Counted from the stretch's first letter, positions 54,733-63,348 are shown. The stretch is 64,000 bases of DNA from JBCCFK01 sp965262315 (GCA_965262315.1 CBDHFJ010000165.1:26471-90470), one strand, 5' to 3'. The notes: generated by a model not told the origin, from the sequence alone. Numbers and translations: made by a program.

Positions 54733-54766
54733 ACACCGGCCGAGGCCGGCTTCTCAAGGGTAGCGG
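54733..54766 (-). promoter_or_regulatory. Possible tmRNA promoter region
   Basis: Minus-strand TTGAGA and TGCTAC lie about 18 nt apart just upstream of the tmRNA 5' end. The match to consensus is weak. Confidence 0.3.
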
Positions 54767-54836
54767 GGCGCCGTGACGACGCAGCAACGGTTCGACCGAG
54801 CTGGCAAGCTGGCGGCGCAGACCGAGGGAGGCACAG

Positions 54837-56456
54837 GTGACGGAGACGTTCGACGTCGTGGTGATGGGAAGCGGCGCAGCCGGCATGAGCGCGGCAGTCG
54901 CCGCCGCCGACGAGGGGGCCTCGGTGGCGCTGCTGGAGAAGGCCGGCATGATCGGCGGTACGACGGCGATGTCGGGCGGGATCGTGTGGATGCCCTGCAA
55001 CCACCACCAGGAGGGGGCCGGCGTGGTCGACACCCGCGAGATGGCGCTGTCCTACCTGGAGTCGCTGTCGCTGGGGCAGATCGACTCGGACATGGCCGCC
55101 ACCTTCGTCGACGAGGGCCCCCAGGTGATCCGGTCGCTCGAGGAGCGCACACCGGTCTCGTTCCACCTCCTGCCGACCTATCCCGACTACCACCCCGAAC
55201 ACCCCGGCGGCCTGCCCGGCGGCGGGCGGTCGCTGGACAACGACCTGTTCGACTACGGCGAATTGGGGGACTGGGCCGGACGGGTGCGCAACCACCGCGG
55301 GCACGCTCCGCTGATGCTGTCCGAGACCCCGCTGGGCGGAGCGACCGAGATGCCGCCGGCCGAGGTGATCGGCGCCCGGGTCCAACAACAGCAGTTCGGC
55401 ATGGGGATGTCGCTGACCGGCGCGTTGCTGCGCGCGGTGCTCGACCGCGGGATCGAGCCCCGGCTGGGTTGGCGGGCCCGGCGGCTCGTCGTCGAGGAGG
55501 GCGCGGTCACCGGCGTCGAGGTCGATGCCCCTGGCGGTTCGCACACGATCGCCGCCCGCAAGGGGGTGATCATCGCGAGTGGCGGGTTCGAGTGGAACGA
55601 GGAGCTCGTGCGCACCTTCCTCCGCGGCCCGATGACCGCACCGGCTGGTTCGCCCGACAACACCGGCGACGGCCTGGAGATGGCGATGGCGGCCGGCGCT
55701 CGCCTGGGCAACATGCGCAACGCCTGGTGGGTGCCGGTGATCCGGGTGCCGGGCGAGGAGCTCTGGGGCGCGCCGTCGGTGCACCTGGTGCTGCTCGAGC
55801 GCACCCGCCCCCGATCCCTGATGGTCAACGGTCAGGGGATCCGGTTCACCAACGAGGCCGGGAACTACAACGCGATGGGCGGGGTGCTCCACGCGTTCGA
55901 CGCCAGTCGGTTCGAGTACCCCAACCAGCCCTGTTGGCTGGTGTTCGACCACGAGCACAAGCAGCGCTACGACGTCGCCGGGTGTCCGCCCGGCGACGAC
56001 GCGCCGGACTGGATGCTGACCGCCGACACCGTCGGGGAGCTCGCCACGGCGATGGGGGTCGACGGGTCGAGGCTCGACGCCACCGTCGGCCGGTTCAACG
56101 AGTTCGCGGCTCGCGGCGAGGACCCGGACTTCGGTCGGGGCGAGTCGGCCTACGACACCTTCAACGGCGACCAGACCCTCCCGGGGGTCCAGGCCACACT
56201 CGGGCCCCTGACCGAGGCACCGTTCCATGCGGTGCCGGTCGAGGCTGGTGCGCTCGGCACCAACGGTGGCCCCAAGACCGACACCCGCTGCCGGGTCCTG
56301 TCGTCGGAGGGTGGGGTGATCGACGGTCTGTACGCCGCCGGCAACGCCATGGCAGCGCCGACCGGGATGGTCTACGGCGGCGCCGGAGGCACGCTGGGCC
56401 CGGCCCTCACCTTCGGTTGGATCGCCGGCCGAGAGGCCGCGTCTCGCCCGGTGTGA
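54837..56456 (+). CDS. FAD-binding protein, 3-ketosteroid dehydrogenase/fumarate reductase flavoprotein family
   Basis: This 539-residue flavoprotein has the N-terminal dinucleotide motif VVVMGSGAAGMSAAVAAADEG, the FAD-binding GGTTAMSGGIVWMP segment typical of KSTD-like enzymes, and the C-terminal GLYAAGNAMAAPTGMVYGGAG. It is close to 3-ketosteroid delta-1-dehydrogenases and 3-oxo-delta-4-steroid oxidoreductases, but the substrate is not certain. An AGGAGG-like run (gggaggcacag) precedes the GTG. Confidence 0.88.
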   Translation: MTETFDVVVMGSGAAGMSAAVAAADEGASVALLEKAGMIGGTTAMSGGIVWMPCNHHQEGAGVVDTREMALSYLESLSLGQIDSDMAATFVDEGPQVIRSLEERTPVSFHLLPTYPDYHPEHPGGLPGGGRSLDNDLFDYGELGDWAGRVRNHRGHAPLMLSETPLGGATEMPPAEVIGARVQQQQFGMGMSLTGALLRAVLDRGIEPRLGWRARRLVVEEGAVTGVEVDAPGGSHTIAARKGVIIASGGFEWNEELVRTFLRGPMTAPAGSPDNTGDGLEMAMAAGARLGNMRNAWWVPVIRVPGEELWGAPSVHLVLLERTRPRSLMVNGQGIRFTNEAGNYNAMGGVLHAFDASRFEYPNQPCWLVFDHEHKQRYDVAGCPPGDDAPDWMLTADTVGELATAMGVDGSRLDATVGRFNEFAARGEDPDFGRGESAYDTFNGDQTLPGVQATLGPLTEAPFHAVPVEAGALGTNGGPKTDTRCRVLSSEGGVIDGLYAAGNAMAAPTGMVYGGAGGTLGPALTFGWIAGREAASRPV

Positions 56457-56465
56457 GCATGCGCT

Positions 56466-56500
56466 GAACCGGTAACGGTCTCAGAGACCGTTACCGGTTC
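56466..56500. terminator. Perfect 35-bp palindrome between convergent genes, bidirectional terminator
   Basis: Arms of 17 bp (GAACCGGTAACGGTCTC and its reverse complement) flank a single A. It lies 9 nt after the flavoprotein stop and 7 nt before the lipoprotein gene's stop on the other strand. Confidence 0.7.
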
Positions 56501-56507
56501 GAGCACG

Positions 56508-57176
56508 TCACGACGAGGCGAGGAAGGCCCCGATCTCGGGGGCGTCGAGGTACCAGTTGTGCTCGTCGAAGGGGCTGTCCTGCACCGGCACCCCCAGGTT
56601 GGCGGCCATGGCGTCGATGCCGATGATCTCGCCCCCCTGGCACGTGTAGCCGTTGTCGGCGCAGTCGGTGCCGGGAGCGCTGTCCGCGTCGAGGGCGCCC
56701 GTCCAGTACAGCGCGATGCTCACGTCGGGGGCAGGGCTGCAACCTGCGGTGGCGGTGTCGGCCACCGGGTCGTCGATGACCGCGCCCACCAGGGTGCCGC
56801 CGAAGTCTTCGCCGGCACAGACCAGCGAGGCGACGAACGCGGCACCGTTCGAGAAGCCGTTCAGGAAGACCCGGGAGCATTCGTGCGCGTCCACGGCGTC
56901 GGCGACGATGTCGCGGGCCTCCGCGTAGCGGGCTTCGGGGAAGTAGATCCACACCCGGCCCGCACCGAACACGTCGTTGCCGGAAGGCCAGATCTCGGCC
57001 GTGTCACCGGTCAGTTCGGATTGGCGGCCGTTGTCGGTGCGGCCGTGTACCCGCACCAGACAGTCGTCGGCGGGGATGGGCTCGGAGACCACCGGCTCCG
57101 ACGACCCGCCGTCATCGCCGCCACACGCAGCGGCGAACAGGACCACCGACGCGAACAGTGCAATCAGCCGTCTCAC
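56508..57176 (-). CDS. Secreted lipoprotein with alpha/beta-hydrolase-like nucleophile motif
   Basis: This 222-residue protein has a lipoprotein signal peptide with lipobox FAAAC (Cys at about residue 18). NGFSNGAAF is a GxSxG-like nucleophile elbow found in carbohydrate or feruloyl esterase-type hydrolases. Several Cys pairs suggest disulfides in the exported form. The GTG start overlaps the smpB stop (GTGA). Substrate unknown. Confidence 0.75.
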   Translation of the reverse strand: MRRLIALFASVVLFAAACGGDDGGSSEPVVSEPIPADDCLVRVHGRTDNGRQSELTGDTAEIWPSGNDVFGAGRVWIYFPEARYAEARDIVADAVDAHECSRVFLNGFSNGAAFVASLVCAGEDFGGTLVGAVIDDPVADTATAGCSPAPDVSIALYWTGALDADSAPGTDCADNGYTCQGGEIIGIDAMAANLGVPVQDSPFDEHNWYLDAPEIGAFLASS

Positions 57177-57646
57177 GATCGCCGCATCCCTCGTGCCATC
57201 TCCCGCTGCGCTTCCCGATCGGCTTCCCGCTGCTGGATGGTCTGGCGCTTGTCCACCAGGCGCTTGCGGCGGGCCAACGCCAACTCCACCTTCGCCCGAC
57301 CGTCCTTGAAGTAGAGCGACAGCGGGACCAGCGTGAGACCCTTCTGGTCGATCTGGCTCTGCAGCCGGTTGATCTCGCTGCGGTGCAGGAGCAGCTTCTT
57401 GGGCCGATCGGTGTCGTGGCCGAACGCCAGGCTGGAGTGCTCGTACTGCGAGATGTGCAGCGCGTTCAGCCAGGCTTCGCCCTCGTGGATGCGTCCGAAC
57501 GCCTCGGCGAGCTGTGCCTTGGAGTTGCGGAGCGACTTGACCTCGCTGCCGCGCAGGACGATGCCGGCCTCGACGGTGTCGAGGATCTCGAACTCCCGTC
57601 GGGCCTGCCTGTTGGTGGCGACGATCTTCACGCCCGGCGGTGCCAT
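57173..57646 (-). CDS. smpB: SsrA-binding protein SmpB
   Basis: This 157-residue protein has the SmpB OB-barrel pattern (IVATNRQARREFEILDTVEAGI, LRGSEVKSLR, KKLLLHRSEI) and a basic C-terminal tail (ARRKRLVDKRQTIQQREADR) that mimics an mRNA in the A site. It delivers tmRNA, encoded 2.5 kb away, to stalled ribosomes. A TACATT hexamer lies 6 nt before the ATG. Confidence 0.96.
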   Translation of the reverse strand: MAPPGVKIVATNRQARREFEILDTVEAGIVLRGSEVKSLRNSKAQLAEAFGRIHEGEAWLNALHISQYEHSSLAFGHDTDRPKKLLLHRSEINRLQSQIDQKGLTLVPLSLYFKDGRAKVELALARRKRLVDKRQTIQQREADREAQREMARGMRRS

Positions 57647-57652
57647 GGGTTC

Positions 57653-57658
57653 AATGTA
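57653..57658 (-). promoter_or_regulatory. -10-like hexamer TACATT, leaderless promoter of smpB
   Basis: The minus-strand TACATT ends 6 nt before the ATG at 57646. Confidence 0.6.
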
Positions 57659-57667
57659 CCGACGTGC

Positions 57668-58891
57668 TCACCCCGCCGGTGCGGCTCGACGGCTGGCGGG
57701 GTCGTCGTGGGGGAGGAACGTCGCGATGACCGAACCGGTGGCCATGACCCCAGCCGACAGGAGGAACACCGGCGTGAACGAGCCGCGCCAGTCGGCGATG
57801 GCCCCGCCGACCTGGGGGGCCATGACCTGAGCCAGCCCGAACGCGAACGTGGCCGCGGCGTAGGACGGGCCATAGGTACTCGGCTCGGTCCGGTCGATGA
57901 TGTAGGCGGCGATCACTGTCGGCAGCCCCGAGAACAGGACGCCGGTACCGAGGACGCCGATCACGACCCACAGCGTCTCGCCGGTCAGGATCAGCAGCGC
58001 GCAGCCAGAGAACGACAGGTAGCCCACCATCAGGGTGCGTCGGCGCCCAGCCCAGTCCGAGACCCGCCCGGCCCCGATGCCACCGACCAGGGTGCACGCG
58101 CCCAGCAGGGTGAACATGGCGCTCGCCCGGTCGTTGCTCCAGCCCGCGTCGTCTTCCAGCCTGGCGACCAGAAACGCCACGATCAGCAGGTAGCCGAACC
58201 CGTAGACGGTGTAGCAGAGGGTGATCGGCCGCCAACCCTCCATGCGGGACAGGACACCGAACCCGCCGAAGCCGCCGGATGCCGACAGCTCGCCGCGGTG
58301 GTTGCGCAGCACGGTCCAGACCAGCACCAGCGCCACGGCGGCGATCACCGACTCGATCCCGTAGACGGTGCGCCACGAGTCGCTGTCGTCGCCGACCAGG
58401 TTGCCGAATTGGCCGGTGGACACGATGCCGACGCCGACCCCGGCCCCCATCATGCCGACGGCGAGCCCCCGCCACCGCGGGGACACGACGGTCGTCGCGA
58501 TGCCCGGCGATGGGATCCAGATGGAAGCGCCACCGAGCCCCATCACGATCAGGCACAGCGCCAGGACGAACCCGTTCGGAGCCAGGACGGCGCCGATGAT
58601 GCCGGTGGTCGACAACACGATGCCGAGGCGTAGCCAGCCCGCGGGTCTGATGCGTCGCCCGAGCGAGCCCACCAGGAGCGCGCCCGCGAGGTAGGCGAAG
58701 GTGTTGGCGGTTCCGAGGAGGCCGGCGAGGGTGTTCGAGCCGTCCAGCAGGTCCTCGCGCACGTCGGGGAGGACCACCCCGTACGTGAACCTGCCGTAGC
58801 CCTGTGCGACGGCGGCAGCCAGCATCACCACCGCGAGGGTGGCGATCGTGGTCGCCCGGCTGGGCGTTCGAGCGGGAGGGGAGGGGTGCAT
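57668..58891 (-). CDS. MFS transporter (YbfB/YjiJ-like)
   Basis: This 407-residue protein has about 12 membrane segments, YGRFTYGVVLPDVREDL near the first helix and VSDWAGRRRTLMVGY at the loop 8-9 signature. The start pattern resembles the YbfB/YjiJ MFS group; the substrate is unknown. It is divergent from the mec gene and its -10 (TAGCGT on the minus strand) overlaps the mec -10. The ATG at 58891 follows a CGGAG SD-like run; an upstream in-frame start would add a basic, non-homologous N-terminus. Confidence 0.82.
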   Translation of the reverse strand: MHPSPPARTPSRATTIATLAVVMLAAAVAQGYGRFTYGVVLPDVREDLLDGSNTLAGLLGTANTFAYLAGALLVGSLGRRIRPAGWLRLGIVLSTTGIIGAVLAPNGFVLALCLIVMGLGGASIWIPSPGIATTVVSPRWRGLAVGMMGAGVGVGIVSTGQFGNLVGDDSDSWRTVYGIESVIAAVALVLVWTVLRNHRGELSASGGFGGFGVLSRMEGWRPITLCYTVYGFGYLLIVAFLVARLEDDAGWSNDRASAMFTLLGACTLVGGIGAGRVSDWAGRRRTLMVGYLSFSGCALLILTGETLWVVIGVLGTGVLFSGLPTVIAAYIIDRTEPSTYGPSYAAATFAFGLAQVMAPQVGGAIADWRGSFTPVFLLSAGVMATGSVIATFLPHDDPASRRAAPAG

Positions 58892-58924
58892 CGCGCTCCG
58901 GTGATGTGGGCGGCCAGGCGACGC

Positions 58925-58930
58925 TACCGT
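58925..58930 (+). promoter_or_regulatory. -10-like hexamer TACCGT, leaderless promoter of mec; overlaps a divergent -10
   Basis: TACCGT ends 8 nt before the ATG at 58939. The reverse strand of the same bases includes TAGCGT (58922-58927... read leftward), the candidate -10 for the divergent MFS gene. Confidence 0.5.
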
Positions 58931-58938
58931 TACCGGCG

Positions 58939-59352
58939 ATGTTGGTCCTGCACCGCCGTGTCCACGACGAGATGATCGCCCACGCACTCCGCGGTCTTCC
59001 CCACGAAGCCTGTGGGGTCTTCGCTGCCGATGCGGGGTCCAGCGAGGTTCACACGTTCTTCCCGATGGTCAACGCCGCGGCGTCGAGTGAGATCTACCAA
59101 CTGGACAACGCCGAGTGGATGGCGGTGGAGCGCGAGGCCGACGACCAGGGCTGGGGGATCGTGGGCGTGATGCACAGCCACACGCACACCACGGCGTGGC
59201 CGTCGCCCACCGACGTCGCCGATGCGTCGGCGTTCGATCCCTTCGGGGGTTTCCGTTACGTGATCGTCTCACTGAAAGACGCCACACCGGTGCTGCGGAA
59301 CTACCGAATCGTGGACGGGGAGATCACCGAGGAGCAGGTCCGGATCGTCTGA
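58939..59352 (+). CDS. mec: M67 family (JAMM/MPN) metallopeptidase, Mec homologue
   Basis: This 137-residue MPN-domain protein has the JAMM motif HSHTHTTAWPSPTD (HxH...SxxD) with an upstream Glu (PHEACGVF). In mycobacteria the Mec protease cuts cysteine off the CysO carrier made by CysM, and here it lies 95 nt before a cysM-like gene. However, there is no cysO (ThiS-like carrier) gene between or near them, so its substrate must be encoded elsewhere or be different. Confidence 0.88.
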   Translation: MLVLHRRVHDEMIAHALRGLPHEACGVFAADAGSSEVHTFFPMVNAAASSEIYQLDNAEWMAVEREADDQGWGIVGVMHSHTHTTAWPSPTDVADASAFDPFGGFRYVIVSLKDATPVLRNYRIVDGEITEEQVRIV

Positions 59353-59394
59353 TCGGGCGCTGCGAAACCCGGTAATCCCGCAAATACCGGTAAT

Positions 59395-59409
59395 ACCTAT
59401 CAACTAGGT
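59395..59409. promoter_or_regulatory. Dyad operator candidate upstream of cysM
   Basis: ACCTA and TAGGT form perfect 5-bp arms around 5 nt in a locally AT-rich stretch that also has two CGGTAAT repeats (59370 and 59388). It is 37 nt before the cysM start. Confidence 0.45.
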
Positions 59410-59446
59410 CGACATTTGGCTCGGGTCCTGCGATACTGAGGGGGCT

Positions 59447-60407
59447 ATGTCCGTACATTCCTCGGTTCTCGACCTCATCGGCAACACCCCCGTGGTGGAC
59501 GTCAGCCAGCTCAGCCCCAATCCGAACGTCCGCATCCTCGCCAAGCTCGAATCCCAGAACCCTGCCGGTTCGGTCAAGGACCGGATCGCCAAGGCCATGA
59601 TCGACGACGCCGAGGCCGACGGGACCCTGACCCCCGGCGCCACCATCCTCGAGCCCTCATCGGGCAACACCGGCATCGCCCTGGCCATGATCTGCCAGCA
59701 GCGCGGCTATCACCTCAAGATCGTCCTCCCCGAGAACGTCTCACCCGAACGCCGCCAACTCCTCCAGGTGTGGGGTGCCGAGATCATCGACTCGCCCGGT
59801 TCCCAAGGCTCGAATGGCGCGGTGCGGCTGGCCCAGGAACTGTCCATGGACCATCCGGAGTGGGTGTTCCTCTACCAGTACGGCAACAACGCCAACCCCA
59901 CGGCGCACTTCGACACCACCGGGCCCCGAGATCCTCGCCGACGTGCCCGAGATCACCCACTTCGTGGCCGGCCTCGGCACGTCCGGCACCCTGATGGGCG
60001 TCGGCACGTACCTGAAGGAACACAAGCCGGATGTGAAGATCATGGCGGTCGAGCCCCCGTCGGGTGAGATCGTCGACGGCCTTCGCTCGCTCGACGACGG
60101 CTTCATTCCGCCGGTGTTCGACAAGTGGGGCGGTCTGGAACTCCTCGACGGCAAGCGCATCGTCCGCCCCGTCGAGTCCATCGAGTTCACCCGCCGCCTC
60201 GCCGCCGAATGCGGCATCTTCGCCGGGCTGTCCTCGGGCGCTGCCGCCGCCGGGGCCGCCCGCGTCGCCGAGCGCGTCCCCGAAGGCGAGACCGCCACCG
60301 TGGTGTTCATCGTCTGCGACGGCGGCTGGAAGTACCTCTCCACCGGCGCCTGGACCGACGACATCGACGAGGTCGCCAAGCGCGCCGACGAGATCGTCTA
60401 CTTCTGA
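59447..60407 (+). pseudogene. cysM: Cysteine synthase (CysM-like), frameshifted
   Basis: The first frame gives an intact N-terminal half with the PLP Lys (NPAGSVKDRIAKAM) and the phosphate loop SSGNTG, up to NANPTAHFDTTGP at about 59926. Translation then has to shift frame to continue with EILADVPEITHFVAGLGTSG and end in WKYLSTGAWTDDIDE at 60407. One extra C in the run CCCC (59924-59927) accounts for the shift; removing it restores a 319-residue protein. The sequence resembles mycobacterial O-phosphoserine-dependent CysM. This is either a real inactivating mutation or a sequencing error in a homopolymer. Confidence 0.85.
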
Positions 60408-60445
60408 GTTCTCCCGCAATCGCAACGCTTGTTGCGCTGCGGCTG

Positions 60446-60463
60446 CGCCGGAGGCGCTGAGCC
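60446..60463 (+). repeat. Degenerate third copy of the 39-bp repeat core
   Basis: CGCCGGAGGCGCTGAGCC resembles the right half of copy B (CGCCGGAGGCGCCGAGCC) at 17 of 18 positions. The palindromic left half is absent. It lies in the gene-free gap 60408-60558. Confidence 0.45.
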
Positions 60464-60546
60464 GCTCCTCGTCCCTCGTCGCTTCGGTGCTCTCCCGCAG
60501 ACGCGGCCCGGTCCCGCCCCGCGTTCCAGCGGATCCGCTGGCGGGC

Positions 60547-60552
60547 TACGGT
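60547..60552 (+). promoter_or_regulatory. -10-like hexamer TACGGT, leaderless promoter of a lipoprotein gene
   Basis: TACGGT ends 6 nt before the ATG at 60559. Confidence 0.5.
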
Positions 60553-60558
60553 CTGCCC

Positions 60559-60921
60559 ATGGGCGGGCGGGGTCGAGGTGTTGTCCGATGTCTTGGTCTT
60601 GGGTTCGGCTTCCTGACCGCCTGCGGCGGGTTCACGGACAGCGGGGTGCGTCAAGTGCAGGTCGACGAGTCGCGCTCATCACTCTTCTTCGAGGTGGGGA
60701 ACTGCACCGCGGACACGCGGATCGACGAGGTGGTGCAGGGCCCCGATGCGGTCGTCGTCAGACTGTCCGAGAAGACGAAGAACAACGACGACTGTGGCGG
60801 CAAGGTCGTCACCGTCGAGCTCGAGGAGCCGCTGGGTGAGCGAGTAGTCGTGAACGGCCATACGGGAGTCGTTCTGACGCAGACGGGTCCAGGCGCAGCC
60901 ACAGACGACCAGTCGGACTGA
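60559..60921 (+). CDS. Small lipoprotein of unknown function
   Basis: This 120-residue protein has a signal peptide with lipobox FLTAC (Cys at about residue 22) and a small exported domain with two further Cys (GNCTADTRI, NDDCGGKVV) that may form a disulfide. No family is recognised. In the Rv1334-Rv1341 order a rhomboid-family gene (Rv1337) occupies this place, so this is a local replacement. Confidence 0.65.
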   Translation: MGGRGRGVVRCLGLGFGFLTACGGFTDSGVRQVQVDESRSSLFFEVGNCTADTRIDEVVQGPDAVVVRLSEKTKNNDDCGGKVVTVELEEPLGERVVVNGHTGVVLTQTGPGAATDDQSD

Positions 60922-60938
60922 GAGGGCGGCGGACGGCT

Positions 60939-60944
60939 TAGGCT
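60939..60944 (+). promoter_or_regulatory. -10-like hexamer TAGGCT, leaderless promoter of murI
   Basis: TAGGCT ends 8 nt before the GTG at 60953 and overlaps the alternative TTG at 60944, arguing for the GTG. Confidence 0.5.
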
Positions 60945-60952
60945 TGCTGGCC

Positions 60953-61759
60953 GTGGATTCGCGTGCCGTTGGCATCTTCGATTCGGGGTTCGGAGGGCTC
61001 ACCGTTGCGCGTGCGGTGATGGATCTGTTGCCGCGGGAGGACGTCGTGTACTTCGGCGACACCGGGCGCTACCCGTACGGGCCGAGACCACTCGACCAGG
61101 TGCGGGACTTCGCGCACGAGATCGCGGCGATGCTCGTGCGCGAACACGACGTCAAGGTGGTGGTGGTCGCCTGCAACACCGCCGCAGCAGCCGCCCTGGG
61201 CGAACTCGAGGACGCGGTCGGTGTGCCGGTGATCGGGGTCATCCGGCCAGGGGCCGAGGCGCTCGTCGAGGTCACCGAGACCGGCCGGGTCGGCGTGATC
61301 GGAACGGTCGGCACCGTCGCCAGCGGCGCATACCAGGAGACCATCGCCTCGCTCGCCGGTGACAGCGTCGAGCTGAGCTGCATCGCGTGCCCGGGGTTCG
61401 TGGAGTTCGTCGAGCGGGGCGAATTCGACGGCGATCAGGTCTCGGTGCTGGCGGAGCGGCTGCTGGCTCCCGTCGTCGATGCCAAGGTCGACTCACTGCT
61501 GCTCGGCTGCACCCACTACCCGTATCTCGCCCGAACGATCGGCCGAGTCATGGGGGAGGGCGTGGTCCTCGTCTCGAGCGCCGACGAGACCGCATTCGCA
61601 CTGGCTCGCCTCCTCGATGCCACCGATCTGCACGCCGACGTCGAGGGGGTGCCCCGCCGCCGGTTCATCTCCTCGGGCGACGTCAGCTGGTTCGCCGATC
61701 TCGGGCGTCGACTCCTGGGGCCCGAGCTCGCCGCCGCAGAAGCCCACCGCTGGGCCTGA
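60953..61759 (+). CDS. murI: Glutamate racemase
   Basis: This 268-residue enzyme has GIFDSGFGGLTVARAV, the first catalytic Cys in VVVACNTAAAAALGEL and the second in LLLGCTHYPYLA. It makes D-glutamate for peptidoglycan. It precedes an MBL-fold gene, rph and rdgB, the same order as mycobacterial Rv1338-Rv1341. A TTG at 60944 is an alternative start, but it lies within the -10 hexamer. Confidence 0.96.
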   Translation: MDSRAVGIFDSGFGGLTVARAVMDLLPREDVVYFGDTGRYPYGPRPLDQVRDFAHEIAAMLVREHDVKVVVVACNTAAAAALGELEDAVGVPVIGVIRPGAEALVEVTETGRVGVIGTVGTVASGAYQETIASLAGDSVELSCIACPGFVEFVERGEFDGDQVSVLAERLLAPVVDAKVDSLLLGCTHYPYLARTIGRVMGEGVVLVSSADETAFALARLLDATDLHADVEGVPRRRFISSGDVSWFADLGRRLLGPELAAAEAHRWA

Positions 61760-61868
61760 CGACTGCCCGAGGCGCGCATCGGCTGCCCCGAGCTGGCAAG
61801 CTGGGAGCGGCGGCACCCCCGGGTCCGGCGCAGCCGGACTGCCGCCATGGCGAGAGGACACCCCTTCG

Positions 61869-62609
61869 ATGACCGATGCTTTGACCGTGACGGTCTTGGG
61901 CGCGAGCGGCAGCTACGCAGGGCCGGGCGGCGCCTGTACCGGCTTTCTGGTCCGCAGCCCCGGCGCCAACGTCTGGCTCGACGCCGGGCCCGGCACCCTC
62001 GCCAACCTCCAGGACCATGTGACCCTTCGAGATCTCACGGCCATCGTGTTGACCCACGAACACCCCGACCATTGGCTCGAGATCCCGGTCGTCTACTCGG
62101 CGGTCCGACACTACGAACGCCGCAAGCCGGTGCTGGTCTACGGCACGGCCGGCACCCTCGCCATGGCCGAGGACCTCTGCCCGGCACTGCCCGAGGCGTT
62201 CGAGTGGCGGGTCATCTCCGACGGCATGACGGCCACCATCGGTGATCAGGACTGGCGCTTCGCCCGGACCGATCACTACGTCGAGACCATGGGGGTGCGC
62301 ATCGACGCCGCCGACCGCAGCCTCATGTTCACCGCCGACACCGGACCCCGATGGGAATTCTCGACCCTGGGGGCCGACATCCATCTGGCCATCTCCGAGT
62401 CGACCTTCCTCTCGGACACCGAGCCCGAAGGCATCCTGCACCTGTCGGCCCGCCAGGCAGGTTCGCTCGCCGCCGAGGCGGGCATCGAACGGCTGGTGCT
62501 GAGCCACTTGGCTCCGGGGCAGGACCCCGCGGCACACTTGGCCGAGGCCGAGGCGGCGTTCGGTGGACCCGTGTCCATCGCCGCCATCGGCGACACCTAC
62601 TCCGTCTGA
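61869..62609 (+). CDS. MBL-fold metallo-hydrolase, Rv1339-like
   Basis: This 246-residue metallo-beta-lactamase-fold protein has the zinc motif LTHEHPDHW (HxHxDH), a metal Asp in MFTADTGP and a final His in VLSHLAPGQD. The position between murI and rph matches Rv1339, described as an atypical class II cAMP phosphodiesterase. Its activity here is inferred from synteny and family only. A GAGAGGA SD-like run precedes the ATG. Confidence 0.88.
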   Translation: MTDALTVTVLGASGSYAGPGGACTGFLVRSPGANVWLDAGPGTLANLQDHVTLRDLTAIVLTHEHPDHWLEIPVVYSAVRHYERRKPVLVYGTAGTLAMAEDLCPALPEAFEWRVISDGMTATIGDQDWRFARTDHYVETMGVRIDAADRSLMFTADTGPRWEFSTLGADIHLAISESTFLSDTEPEGILHLSARQAGSLAAEAGIERLVLSHLAPGQDPAAHLAEAEAAFGGPVSIAAIGDTYSV

Positions 62610-62622
62610 CCCCGAGGAATCC

Positions 62623-63348
62623 GTGCGCCCCGACAACCGTCAACCCGACGAGCTTCGACCCATCACCTTCGTCCGAGACTTCACCACGATGGCCGAGGGC
62701 TCGGTGCTCGCGAGCTTCGGCGACACCAAGGTGCTGTGCACCGCGTCGGTCGACGACGACGTGCCCCGCTGGATGCGGGGATCGGGCACTGGCTGGGTGA
62801 CCGCCGAGTACTCGATGTTGCCCGGCTCGTCGCCCGAGCGGGTCCGCCGCGAGACCAAGGGCGCGAAGGGGCGGACCCAGGAGATCCAGCGGCTGATCGG
62901 GCGCAGCCTTCGTGCCGTGTGCGACATGGAGAAGCTGGGTGAGGTGCAGGTGACCGTCGACTGCGACGTGCTCCAGGCCGACGGCGGCACCAGGACCGCC
63001 TCGATCTGTGGTGGCTATCTGGCGCTCCACGACGCGCTGACCCGGCGCATGGAGGCGGGCCTGCTGGCCGACCACCCGCTGACCCAGGCGTGCGCCGCGA
63101 TCTCCGTGGGCATCATCGACGGCGAGCCCCGGCTCGACCTGCCGTACGTCGAGGATTCCCGCGCCGAGACCGACATGAACGTGGTCATGACCGAGGCCGG
63201 ATCCTTCGTGGAGGTCCAGGGCACGGCCGAGGGCGCCGCGTTCTCCCGATCGGAGCTCGACGCGCTGCTGGGGCTGGCGGAGAAGGGCATCCGCGAGATC
63301 ATCGAGCTGCAGCGAGCGGTGGTGGCGGACGCTCCCGAGCCGCGGTGA
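62623..63348 (+). CDS. rph: Ribonuclease PH
   Basis: This 241-residue RNase PH has the N-terminal RPDNRQPDELRPITF, VLCTASVDDDVPRWMRGSGTGWVTAEYSMLP (phosphate and RNA-binding Arg), GRTQEIQRLIGRSLRA and the catalytic-site Asp region DCDVLQADGGTRTASI. It trims tRNA 3' ends phosphorolytically. The GTG start lies 13 nt after the upstream stop, and its own stop overlaps the rdgB start (GTGA). Confidence 0.96.
   Translation: MRPDNRQPDELRPITFVRDFTTMAEGSVLASFGDTKVLCTASVDDDVPRWMRGSGTGWVTAEYSMLPGSSPERVRRETKGAKGRTQEIQRLIGRSLRAVCDMEKLGEVQVTVDCDVLQADGGTRTASICGGYLALHDALTRRMEAGLLADHPLTQACAAISVGIIDGEPRLDLPYVEDSRAETDMNVVMTEAGSFVEVQGTAEGAAFSRSELDALLGLAEKGIREIIELQRAVVADAPEPR

Noticed and set aside
60944..60952. 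TTG at 60944 as start of murI
   Set aside because: It overlaps the last base of the -10 hexamer, and the GTG at 60953 fits both homology and promoter spacing.
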